Below, piece after piece: positions 1 through 6,443 of a stretch of 9,917 bases of DNA. Location: assembly GCA_902766305.1 (NCBI GenBank), contig CACXDE010000071.1, forward strand, positions 1-9,917, read 5' to 3'. The notes below the pieces were generated by a model. That model saw nothing but the letters and a program-made list of their open reading frames with translations, ran no database searches and was not told the DNA's origin. The position numbers were made by a program, and so were the translations under genes. This DNA is from an uncultured Ruminococcus sp. GTDB taxonomy: Bacteria; Bacillota; Clostridia; Oscillospirales; Acutalibacteraceae. The stretch's first letter is position 1; the number at the start of each line of letters is the position of its first letter.

Positions 1-772
1 GTACAAACCTTTCCTTTGTCCCGTATCTTCTGACAGATTCATCAAGAAGAGACTGCATAAAATATTCAGGAGTATCAAAGTAATAGCTTTCATCCCTGAC
101 GTCATTCTGAAGCGCAGAGCTTTGATCAAAACGCTTGCGGTATCTGTGCAGAGCCTCACGGCATACTCCGAGACGAAGCTTGTCCATAAGTATCTCCGTC
201 ACAAACCTTGCGTCCTCACCATATTTCAGCTTTTCACAAAAGCGGTTATCACCTATTGCCTCTGATTTTATAAATGCTCCCGTAACATCAAGCTGTATAC
301 ATTCAGGTTCATTTTTCAGATCAATAACTCTTGTGCTTTCATACTTATAGTCAAGATAGTGATATCCTGACCTTGCATCAAAAAATTCCTTGCGGCATCC
401 CACAACATCAATTTCATCGTAATGCTTGTCAAAAAACTCTCCGGCAAAGTAAAAAGCGTCCCTGTCCCAGCAGTCATCAGAATCAAGAAAATTAACATAT
501 CTGCCCTTAATATGTTTTATTGCGGCATTTCTTGCAGAGCTTACACCGCCGTTTTCCTTGACAAGATACAGAATATTCTCCGGATATTTCTCATGATAGC
601 GAAGACATATATCACCGCTTTTGTCCGGGCTTCCGTCATTGACGAGTATTATCTGAATGTTGTCCCTGAAACCGACAGTCTGCCCTATCACAGAATCAAT
701 AGTTTTTTCAAGATACTTTTCAACCTTATAAACGGGTATTACTACAGTAAATTTAAATTCCTTGTTTGTCAT
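1..772 (-). CDS. Family-2 glycosyltransferase, partial (N-terminal 257 residues); probable second GT2-TagF fusion
   Basis: An open frame runs from an ATG at 772 to the left edge without a stop, so the C-terminus lies outside the window. The protein begins MTNKEFKFTVVIPVY and shows the GT-A fold hallmarks: VVIPVY near residue 10, LVNDGSPDKSG at about 43-53, GVSSARNA at 76-83 and the metal/nucleotide-binding DSDD at 97-100. A KYGEDARF segment near 185 fits the acceptor-side acidic motif. Over the first 100 residues, 63 are identical to the neighbouring 888-residue protein, and the similarity continues to the window edge. This is a tandem paralogue. By analogy it may also carry a C-terminal CDP-polyol phosphotransferase domain, but that part is not visible. 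Six bases separate its ATG from the upstream stop codon, and no strong Shine-Dalgarno sequence is seen, so translational coupling is likely. The sugar and acceptor cannot be deduced. Confidence 0.9.
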   Translation of the reverse strand, partial: MTNKEFKFTVVIPVYKVEKYLEKTIDSVIGQTVGFRDNIQIILVNDGSPDKSGDICLRYHEKYPENILYLVKENGGVSSARNAAIKHIKGRYVNFLDSDDCWDRDAFYFAGEFFDKHYDEIDVVGCRKEFFDARSGYHYLDYKYESTRVIDLKNEPECIQLDVTGAFIKSEAIGDNRFCEKLKYGEDARFVTEILMDKLRLGVCREALHRYRKRFDQSSALQNDVRDESYYFDTPEYFMQSLLDESVRRYGTKERFV

Positions 773-778
773 GATCCG

Positions 779-3445
779 TCAAATCAATTCCTTTATACTC
801 TCATATATTCTCCGGCAGCAGTGCGCGTCATGATACGGATAGAACTTTTCTATGCGTTCAAGATACTTTTCACTGTTTTCACAGCCGCTGTTTATTTCGC
901 TTATTATCGCCTTTACTGTTGATCTCAGATCAGTGCATACAGGACCGAAGCCGTTTTCCTCATAGCTGAAATATCCTTCGCTGTACGTATGCTTGCTGTA
1001 GAAGTCCTCCTTATCGAACTGGCTGTATACAACAGGCTTTTTAAGATAGGCAAAGTCAAATGCTACGCTTGAATAATCTGTAACAAGCAGTGCGCCGTCT
1101 ACAAACTCCTTCTGGTAATCCACCAGTCCATCATTGACTGTAAAGACATCGTTCCCCTTAAAATCACGGCACTGTTCGCAGTGCATAGGGTGCATACAAA
1201 GCACTCCGCTGTATCCGCTGTCCTTCATAGCTTTCAGCAGTTCCGGGTCGTTTATAAGGTCGTTATAAAATCTGAAAAAGTCTGTTTCCCTGAACTTATC
1301 ATAGTAAACGCTTTTGTTTGTTTTCGGGTCATAGCTGCCCTTTATGCTTTTTCTCCATGTCGGGATTATGACTATTTTTTTCTTGGCCTTATGGAATTTA
1401 TTCTTTTTGTAAAGGCTGTCATATCTTGCAAGTCCCGTAAGCACTGCATGATCTCTTTCTATACAGTAATCTCCATTGACAATAGAAAGATATTCCGGCA
1501 CAGCCGCTGTTATCATAAGACGGATATTTTTATTGAACCTGTTGAGCCATGCTGACATATCATCTTTTATAATTCCATGTTTAAGGTATATAAAATCATA
1601 TGTTAGAAGGTCTACAAGATATTTTTTGTCATCTCCGAAGGGATTAAACAGATAGTCGGACGCCGCAGAGGATATTATCTTATCCGACATAAGAAACATG
1701 ATAGGATAATCCTCGGAATCATAGGCTACAACACTGCCGTACTTTTTCATTCTCTCGTAATCCGGACAGTCGGAATTGATATTGAAATATACCTCTATCT
1801 TTCTGTGGGGACGCTTGTTCATATATCTGAAAAAATGCTCCCCGTTATCATTTGCAACATACGTCCTGTCAGATATCATCCAGACTTCATTTTTCTGACG
1901 TTCTTTAAGCTCGAAATATTTTTTTCTGAGCTTTATGATATCCTCCTTACCTTCCTTTTCCAGAACCTTGCAGTATGTCTCTTCAAGTTCCTGCCTCTTT
2001 TCGGGAGTATTAGGATAGGACATGAAGGATTTATCATCCATTGTCAGTATTATAGCGTCCTTTGCATAATAACCGGCTTCAACCTTCGGCATATGCGAGA
2101 ACTTTCCCAGAGAGGTATATATTTCGCTGGTCTGATCTCTGAAACGGTAGAAAAAGCTTATCTTCTGGGGCTTTTCTCTGTTCAGGTGAAATTCAAACAC
2201 CACTGCCCGTCCTCTGTTCACAGAACCGTCCATAGTTACCAGATCGAACTTCTTACAGTAGAAATAGGACGGATAGTATATTTCCCCGCCGACCTTTGCA
2301 TAGTAGTTGAAATCATCCCCGCGCATCCAGCAGTTATCCTTGCCCTCAATGCGGAGAATATTGCCCTTTATCTCAACATGATCCCAGATAAGCAGGGTCT
2401 TTGCCTGCGCTAAATCTATAGTCATAAACTCATTATACATGATCTTTCCCTCTGACCATGTAAGGTCTTTTCTGACATCGTGATCATATTTCAGGGACAG
2501 GGCATACATTTTCATATTCATGTATATGCTTCTCTGACGGTATATTATCTTGTCATCTATCTGCTTAATTATACCTGTTATAATTTCAGAATATTTTTCA
2601 TATTTATCCTGCGGCAAAAGCTTGTAAACAGGCTTTTTAAGTCTCCATGTTATGTCGTACATTACAGTATACTGTATGAACCTGTTAATTCTGCCGTATT
2701 TTTCCTTTGAGCGATCAAAAAGATACTGGTGCATATACTTTGGAACGCTGAAATAATAGTTTTCGGACTGATCCTGAATTTGCAGCAGCGACGTTCCGTC
2801 TGTTCTCATTCTATAATAGTGCAAAGCTTCCCTGACAACACCAAGCGTTCGCTTTTCAAGAAGAAGAGTACATATAAATCTTGCGTCCTCGCCGTAATCC
2901 AGTTCTGTACAGAACCTTAGATTTTTTACAGCGTCCGACCTGATAAGGACGCTTGTAACATCCATCTGTACCATATCAAAACGCTTATGAAGATCCGCTA
3001 CCATAGTCTTTGCGAACTTATAGTCCAGTCCATGGTATCCGCTGCCGCCGTCAAAAAGCTTCTTTCTTGCGGCAGCCGCATCTGTCCTGTCAATGTTCTT
3101 CTCCATGAAATCATACAGTTTCCACAATGCGTCCTTATCCCATTTATCATCAGAATCAAGGAAGTTGACATATTTTCCCTGAATTTTTTCTATCCCGGCA
3201 TTTCTTGCAGCGCTTACACCCCTGTTTTCCTGCTTTATATAAACAATATTGCCGGGATATTTTTTCAGATATTCTTCACATATATTTCCGCTTTTGTCTG
3301 TACTTCCGTCATTGACAAGAATAAGCTGTATATTTTCCTCAAAGCCTATTGTCTGACCAATAACAGACTCCACAGCCTCGCTGAGATATTTTTCTGTATT
3401 ATATACCGGCATAACGACCGATATTTTATATTTATGCTCGCTCAT
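779..3445 (-). CDS. Bifunctional family-2 glycosyltransferase / CDP-glycerol (polyol) phosphotransferase fusion
   Basis: An 888-residue protein with two enzyme domains. Residues 1 to about 215 are a GT-A family-2 glycosyltransferase: VVMPVYN at 10-16, LVNDGSTDKSG at 43-53, GVSAARNAG at 76-84, DSDD at 97-100 and a YGEDARF segment at 184-190. Residues 230-325 look helical. Residues about 345-470 read as a beta-rich module (for example GNILRIEG at 361-368). Residues about 520-885 match the TagF/TagB CDP-glycerol glycerophosphotransferase family: HGIIKDD at 623-629, TGLARYD at 670-676, PTWRKS at 695-700, the HP pair at 752-753 and TDYSS at 789-793. The two histidines at 623 and 752 sit where this family has its catalytic histidines. 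Predicted job: transfer a sugar, then polyol-phosphate, onto a lipid-linked chain at the inner membrane face. The gene begins 16 bp after the upstream Stealth stop, with a GAGG ribosome site 7 bases before the ATG. Whether the polyol is glycerol or ribitol cannot be told. Confidence 0.92.
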   Translation of the reverse strand: MSEHKYKISVVMPVYNTEKYLSEAVESVIGQTIGFEENIQLILVNDGSTDKSGNICEEYLKKYPGNIVYIKQENRGVSAARNAGIEKIQGKYVNFLDSDDKWDKDALWKLYDFMEKNIDRTDAAAARKKLFDGGSGYHGLDYKFAKTMVADLHKRFDMVQMDVTSVLIRSDAVKNLRFCTELDYGEDARFICTLLLEKRTLGVVREALHYYRMRTDGTSLLQIQDQSENYYFSVPKYMHQYLFDRSKEKYGRINRFIQYTVMYDITWRLKKPVYKLLPQDKYEKYSEIITGIIKQIDDKIIYRQRSIYMNMKMYALSLKYDHDVRKDLTWSEGKIMYNEFMTIDLAQAKTLLIWDHVEIKGNILRIEGKDNCWMRGDDFNYYAKVGGEIYYPSYFYCKKFDLVTMDGSVNRGRAVVFEFHLNREKPQKISFFYRFRDQTSEIYTSLGKFSHMPKVEAGYYAKDAIILTMDDKSFMSYPNTPEKRQELEETYCKVLEKEGKEDIIKLRKKYFELKERQKNEVWMISDRTYVANDNGEHFFRYMNKRPHRKIEVYFNINSDCPDYERMKKYGSVVAYDSEDYPIMFLMSDKIISSAASDYLFNPFGDDKKYLVDLLTYDFIYLKHGIIKDDMSAWLNRFNKNIRLMITAAVPEYLSIVNGDYCIERDHAVLTGLARYDSLYKKNKFHKAKKKIVIIPTWRKSIKGSYDPKTNKSVYYDKFRETDFFRFYNDLINDPELLKAMKDSGYSGVLCMHPMHCEQCRDFKGNDVFTVNDGLVDYQKEFVDGALLVTDYSSVAFDFAYLKKPVVYSQFDKEDFYSKHTYSEGYFSYEENGFGPVCTDLRSTVKAIISEINSGCENSEKYLERIEKFYPYHDAHCCRRIYESIKELI

Positions 3446-3461
3446 TTTTATCCCTCAGAAT

Positions 3462-4463
3462 CTATTTTTCAAATCCGCTTTTTTCCGGCAGCAGCTTCTC
3501 AAATGCGTCTATGACCTGCTGCTTCTGCAATTCAAAATCCTTTGTATTGACTGTATCGTTTACACAGATAAGCTTATACCTGCCGCTTTCTATTGAAGAC
3601 AAAGCTTCATCCCAGATATTGTCCTTGATATGAAAGCACCTGCCTATTGACAATCCCCTTGGAATGCACGTTCCTTCCGCTAACTGCCAGAATTTCATAA
3701 GCCACTGATTGCAGTTTGATTTGGTACGGAATTTATCGGCGCAGGTCTGATCCAGTACCTCGCCTTCCTTTTCCCAGATCTTTACAAACGTACTTTTCAG
3801 GAAATTGCTCGGCAGATGATTGTAATATATTCCCGGAAACCACGGCCACATATCAAGCGCCGCTGTTTTTATCACACGCTTGACACCATTTTTCAGACTG
3901 TACCATTTGTTATGATCCTTCTTGAAGCACTGCTTTTTATCAAAATGTGTATTTATCAGTTCTATATCATTTCCGTTGAAAAAGCCTGCGCTCTTTTTGG
4001 CAAAGAAAATACAGTCCAGACCGTATGTATCCATCGGACGTCCGTCACGGAAAAAATCCTCAGGCTTCACATAATCAGTGATAAACATATCGTCATTGAA
4101 ATACACAAACTGATCTGAAAGACCGTCAATGCGGTACAGATTCAGTTCTATAGTGTTTGCGTTGAATGTAGGAAGATATTTCTCAGGAATATAGTCCTTA
4201 TGATTCACAACATTAAGCTTAGGATGATCTGTATTCAGCCACGGCGGTAAATGTCCCCATGTGACAAAATGCACCTTATTCACCCACGGGGCAAACTTCT
4301 CGATCCCTCTGAACCAATACTGAAGATTATCCCAGCTTCTGTACCTTACAATGGTATTGTCACCCTTTTCTGTTGATGAATCATATTTATTTTTCTCCTT
4401 CTGCCACTCAGGGTCGTTTCCGTCCACCCATATCATGACAAAATCTATTTTATTATCACTCAT
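3462..4463 (-). CDS. Stealth-family sugar-phosphate transferase (second copy)
   Basis: The 333-residue product has the conserved Stealth regions. Region 1 is IDFVMIWVDGNDPEW near the N-terminus. Region 2 includes YWFRGIEKFAPWV and FVTWGHLPPWLN. Region 3 is YLPTFNANTIELN plus FVYFNDDMF, whose NDD is characteristic. A later HLPSNFLKSTF block is also present. Stealth proteins are hexose-1-phosphate transferases that build phosphodiester-linked capsules and are related to animal GlcNAc-1-phosphotransferase. The upstream ATG at 4493 would add ten basic residues. I prefer the ATG at 4463, because GGAG lies exactly 7 bases before it (4471-4474) and the first Stealth motif then sits at the usual N-terminal position. 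It is a paralogue of the gene immediately upstream: 53 of 72 residues are identical across the KFAPWV to FNDDMF block. The substrate sugar is unknown. Confidence 0.92.
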   Translation of the reverse strand: MSDNKIDFVMIWVDGNDPEWQKEKNKYDSSTEKGDNTIVRYRSWDNLQYWFRGIEKFAPWVNKVHFVTWGHLPPWLNTDHPKLNVVNHKDYIPEKYLPTFNANTIELNLYRIDGLSDQFVYFNDDMFITDYVKPEDFFRDGRPMDTYGLDCIFFAKKSAGFFNGNDIELINTHFDKKQCFKKDHNKWYSLKNGVKRVIKTAALDMWPWFPGIYYNHLPSNFLKSTFVKIWEKEGEVLDQTCADKFRTKSNCNQWLMKFWQLAEGTCIPRGLSIGRCFHIKDNIWDEALSSIESGRYKLICVNDTVNTKDFELQKQQVIDAFEKLLPEKSGFEK

Positions 4464-4589
4464 AACAAATCTCCGTTTTAATACTATTCTCATTTATATC
4501 TATAGATATGTCGGGGCATCCCGACCCCTTTTTCAAAAGGGTTTCCCCCAAGAAAAAGCAGCAGACGTCAAAAAGCATCTGAAATACCG
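4464..4589. repeat. Inverted-repeat-rich gap between the two Stealth genes
   Basis: This 126-bp gap has three stacked symmetric sequences. 4496-4509 is a perfect 14-bp palindrome (atatctatagatat). 4510-4525 is a GTCGGG/CCCGAC stem around a four-base loop. 4526-4541 is a ccctttt/aaaaggg inverted repeat, followed by gtttccccc. On the plus strand the GC stem is followed by CCC and then five T, which resembles a terminator, but no plus-strand gene ends here. On the minus (transcribed) strand the stem lacks a T tract. It may be a small dispersed repeat or an RNA hairpin that tunes expression of the second Stealth gene. No convincing promoter was seen. Confidence 0.55.
4471..4474 (-). promoter_or_regulatory. 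Ribosome binding site deciding the second Stealth start
   Basis: GGAG on the minus strand, 7 bases before the ATG at 4463. It supports that start over the in-frame ATG at 4493, which has no comparable site. Confidence 0.75.
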
Positions 4590-5690
4590 TCAATTATTTT
4601 CAAAAGAAGACGGCTCCGGCAGAATAGAATAAAAGCTCTTTCTCAGCATCTTGCATTTTACTTCAAAATCCGTCGTCATTGCCGTATCGTTAACGCAGAT
4701 TATCTTATATTTCTGTTTTATTATATCATCGCACATAGGTCTGATATCCTCATCCTTGAGATGGTAACATTTACCTATTTCTCTTCTCGGAACACTTATT
4801 CCGCAGCACAGCTGCCAGTATTTCATAAGCCACTGATTAACATTAAGGTCGCTCCGGAAACGGCACCGGCATGTCCTGTCAAGAGCCTTTCCGCATTCAC
4901 GCCAGACTATATCAAAGGTCGACTTATTGAAATTCGTAGGAAGATGATCGTAATGGAATCCGGGAAACCATTCCCATCTGCTGAGCATCAATGTTTTGGC
5001 TATCATTTTCAGACCGTTCTGCGGACTGTACCACTTTTTGAAAGCAGGACGGATAACCCTCCTGCTTGAAGGGAAGCACCTGTTTATCTCTGCAACATTT
5101 GAACCGTTTATATGCGCTATGCTGTCCTCCGCAAAATACAGGCAGTTAAGCCCGTACACATCACAGGGCATACCGTCAACAAAAAAATCTTCTTTTTCCA
5201 CAGGCTTTGTCAGAAACATATCGTCATTGAAATAGACAAAGTTTTCCGCCAGTCCGGGTATACGGTGCATATTCAGCTCTATAGTATGAGAATTGAATGT
5301 CGGCAGATATCTGTCAGGTATATAGTCAATATGATTGACTATATTAAGCTTCGGATTCTCCGCATTAAGCCATTTTGGAAGATGCCCCCATGTTATGAAA
5401 TGTATCTTCCTCACCCAAGGCGCAAATTTTTCAACGCCCCTGAACCAGTATCTCAGATTGTTCCAGTCACGAAAGCGCACCTCAGCAGAACCCTTTGAAG
5501 GACGCTTATCATACTTTTCCTTCTCGGCCTTCCATTTAGGATCGTTTCCGTCCACCCATGCGATAACAAAATCTATATCATCAGAAGCATATGTTATATC
5601 CTCATAGGACTCCTCTTCCCCGACCATAACAATTCCTTCATCATCTATATCATCAAAATCCTCAAGTTCATCAAATTCGTATCCCGACAA
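4590..5690 (-). CDS. Stealth-family sugar-phosphate transferase (first copy) with acidic N-terminal extension, TTG start
   Basis: The 366-residue product carries the Stealth blocks: IDFVIAWVDGNDPKW at about 39-53, YWFRGVEKFAPWV, FITWGHLPKWLN, YLPTFNSHTIELN, FVYFNDDMF and HLPTNFNKSTF. Family knowledge says these enzymes transfer sugar-1-phosphate from a nucleotide sugar to a glycan acceptor, making phosphodiester-linked polymers. The start is a TTG at 5690. A very strong GGAGGTGAT (5694-5702) lies 7 bases upstream, and no ATG near the N-terminus has such a site. About 38 residues precede the first Stealth motif. They are strongly acidic (runs such as FDELEDFDDIDDEG) and absent from the paralogue downstream, so this is a lineage-specific tail of unknown role. 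The gene lies downstream of a 289-bp repeat-filled gap, so it may have its own transcription start. The C-terminus aligns with the paralogue up to the final SFEN/GFEK. Confidence 0.92.
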   Translation of the reverse strand: MSGYEFDELEDFDDIDDEGIVMVGEEESYEDITYASDDIDFVIAWVDGNDPKWKAEKEKYDKRPSKGSAEVRFRDWNNLRYWFRGVEKFAPWVRKIHFITWGHLPKWLNAENPKLNIVNHIDYIPDRYLPTFNSHTIELNMHRIPGLAENFVYFNDDMFLTKPVEKEDFFVDGMPCDVYGLNCLYFAEDSIAHINGSNVAEINRCFPSSRRVIRPAFKKWYSPQNGLKMIAKTLMLSRWEWFPGFHYDHLPTNFNKSTFDIVWRECGKALDRTCRCRFRSDLNVNQWLMKYWQLCCGISVPRREIGKCYHLKDEDIRPMCDDIIKQKYKIICVNDTAMTTDFEVKCKMLRKSFYSILPEPSSFENN

Positions 5691-5693
5691 AAT

Positions 5694-5702
5694 ATCACCT
5701 CC
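5694..5702 (-). promoter_or_regulatory. Strong ribosome binding site for the TTG start of the first Stealth gene
   Basis: GGAGGTGAT on the minus strand, nearly the full anti-16S complement, with 7 bases between GGAGG and the TTG codon at 5690. It fixes the unusual start codon. Confidence 0.85.
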
Positions 5703-5709
5703 GATTAAA

Positions 5710-5741
5710 AGCTCAGAGCTAAGAGTGCAGAGCTCAGAGCT
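5710..5741. repeat. Two direct copies of an 11-bp unit
   Basis: The unit agctcagagct occurs at 5710-5720 and again at 5731-5741, a 21-bp period, separated by aagagtgcag. It lies between the ribosome site of the first Stealth gene and the heptamer repeats, and looks like one more layer of the composite repeat in this gap. Confidence 0.7.
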
Positions 5742-5750
5742 TGTCCTTTT

Positions 5751-5791
5751 CAGTTGTAAGTTGTAAGTTATCAGTTGTCAGTTTCCAGTTG
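5751..5791. repeat. Heptamer-like repeat block, left arm
   Basis: The block is built from reiterated cagttgtaag, ttgtaagtta and cagttgtcag words. Read on the plus strand it matches the other arm (5947-5989) read on the minus strand, so the two blocks form imperfect inverted repeats around about 155 bp. No transposase is present, so if mobile the element is non-autonomous. Confidence 0.75.
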
Positions 5792-5900
5792 AAAAGATTC
5801 TTCGTCGCTTTGTTTCTGAAAATAACCGGTATATCGTTCATTGGCAAGGCTAAAAGCTGCTCTGTTTGGAATTAAAGGATCGCTCCTCAGAATGACAGGA
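5791..5900. mobile_element. Split MITE-like palindromic repeat with intervening segment
   Basis: 5796-5810 reads gattcttcgtcgctt and 5880-5899 reads tcgctcctcagaatgacagg. Placed side by side they make a near-palindrome with attct/agaat ends. From memory it resembles small repeats scattered through many bacterial genomes; no search was run. About 69 bp (5811-5879) separate the halves, as if the repeat had been interrupted or rearranged. Confidence 0.45.
5819..5847 (-). promoter_or_regulatory. Possible internal promoter for the Stealth and downstream genes
   Basis: On the minus strand, TTGCCA (5842-5847) is followed after exactly 17 bases by TATTTT (5819-5824). This is five of six and four of six matches to the sigma-70 consensus. 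It lies in the repeat-derived gap about 130 bp before the first Stealth gene. It could restore transcription after the repeat insertion, but the -10 match is modest. Confidence 0.3.
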
Positions 5901-5946
5901 TGGGAAAGTTTTTAAAACAACGAAAGAAGAAAGAAGCTTGATATTT

Positions 5947-5989
5947 CACAACTTATAACTTATGACTGACAACTGACAACTACAACTCC
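5947..5989. repeat. Heptamer-like repeat block, right arm, overlapping a stop codon
   Basis: The block contains cacaacttataacttatg followed by repeated actgaca/aactgac words and ends in ctacaactcc. It is the inverted counterpart of 5751-5791. The last codons and the TAG stop of the 150-residue membrane protein (5980-5982) lie inside it, so the repeat supplies the end of that gene. Confidence 0.75.
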
Positions 5990-6432
5990 CATGAAAAAAC
6001 CGTTATCAAAATAAACGATACTGCGATTGGAAGGAAGAAATAAATGGTAAAAATGGTTGTTATTATATCAGAATACTGAGTAACAAAATCTACAAGAATA
6101 TTCTCCGGTATAAACCCTGATACCCAAAGTCCGCCAATTCCGAAGGCTGCTGCTCCATAAAACCCCGAAACAACATTCTTTCCGGCAAATCCGGTTATCC
6201 ACGACAGGATCAGCAACATCAACAACGGAAAAATAAAATTTTCAGGAACATTTTTCATTAGTATTTCTCCGAGTTCCGGACACAAAACAGAACCTATAGC
6301 TATTCCGATAGGAACAACCAGTACATCCATCATCGAGATCAAAGCTGCAAAACCTGTAAATGCACCGATCAGCAAAAGCAAAGATAACAGCATCATAATT
6401 ATTCCAAAAATTGCTCTGACTGCAATAACCAT
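5980..6432 (-). CDS. Small polytopic membrane protein of unknown function
   Basis: I do not recognise the family. The 150-residue product is very hydrophobic, with likely membrane segments near 7-30, 37-54, 66-83, 87-107 and 124-147 and short charged loops between (for example PELGEILMKNVPENF at 52-66). It has no signal-peptide cleavage pattern or catalytic motif I can name. The ATG at 6432 follows the upstream stop by 11 bases, and a GAGGTGA ribosome site overlaps that stop codon, so it is co-translated with the TagF-like gene and probably works in the same pathway. A flippase helper, polymerase accessory or anchoring role are all guesses. The C-terminus stops almost immediately after the last membrane segment, at GAG TTG TAG. 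Those bases belong to the intergenic repeat block, so the natural C-terminus may have been lost or replaced. Confidence 0.75.
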   Translation of the reverse strand: MVIAVRAIFGIIMMLLSLLLLIGAFTGFAALISMMDVLVVPIGIAIGSVLCPELGEILMKNVPENFIFPLLMLLILSWITGFAGKNVVSGFYGAAAFGIGGLWVSGFIPENILVDFVTQYSDIITTIFTIYFFLPIAVSFILITVFSWEL

Positions 6433-6443
6433 TTTTATTCACC

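Noticed and set aside
1805..2413. Plus-strand 202-residue open frame
   Set aside because: It is antisense to the middle of the 888-residue fusion gene and shows no family motif.
4464..4493. Upstream ATG (4493) for the second Stealth gene
   Set aside because: It has no clear ribosome site, and the added residues MRIVLKRRFV precede the usual Stealth N-terminus. The ATG at 4463 has GGAG at ideal spacing.
4510..4533. Plus-strand terminator-like hairpin with T run
   Set aside because: No plus-strand gene precedes it, and on the transcribed strand the stem is not followed by a T tract.
5947..5989. Short-unit repeats considered as a CRISPR array
   Set aside because: The units are about 7 bp with no unique spacers, and no cas genes are present.
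6242..6442. Minus-strand 66-residue frame overlapping the small membrane protein
   Set aside because: It is an alternative frame of the membrane protein gene. The GAGGTGA ribosome site is well spaced for the ATG at 6432, and the 150-residue frame has coherent membrane helices.
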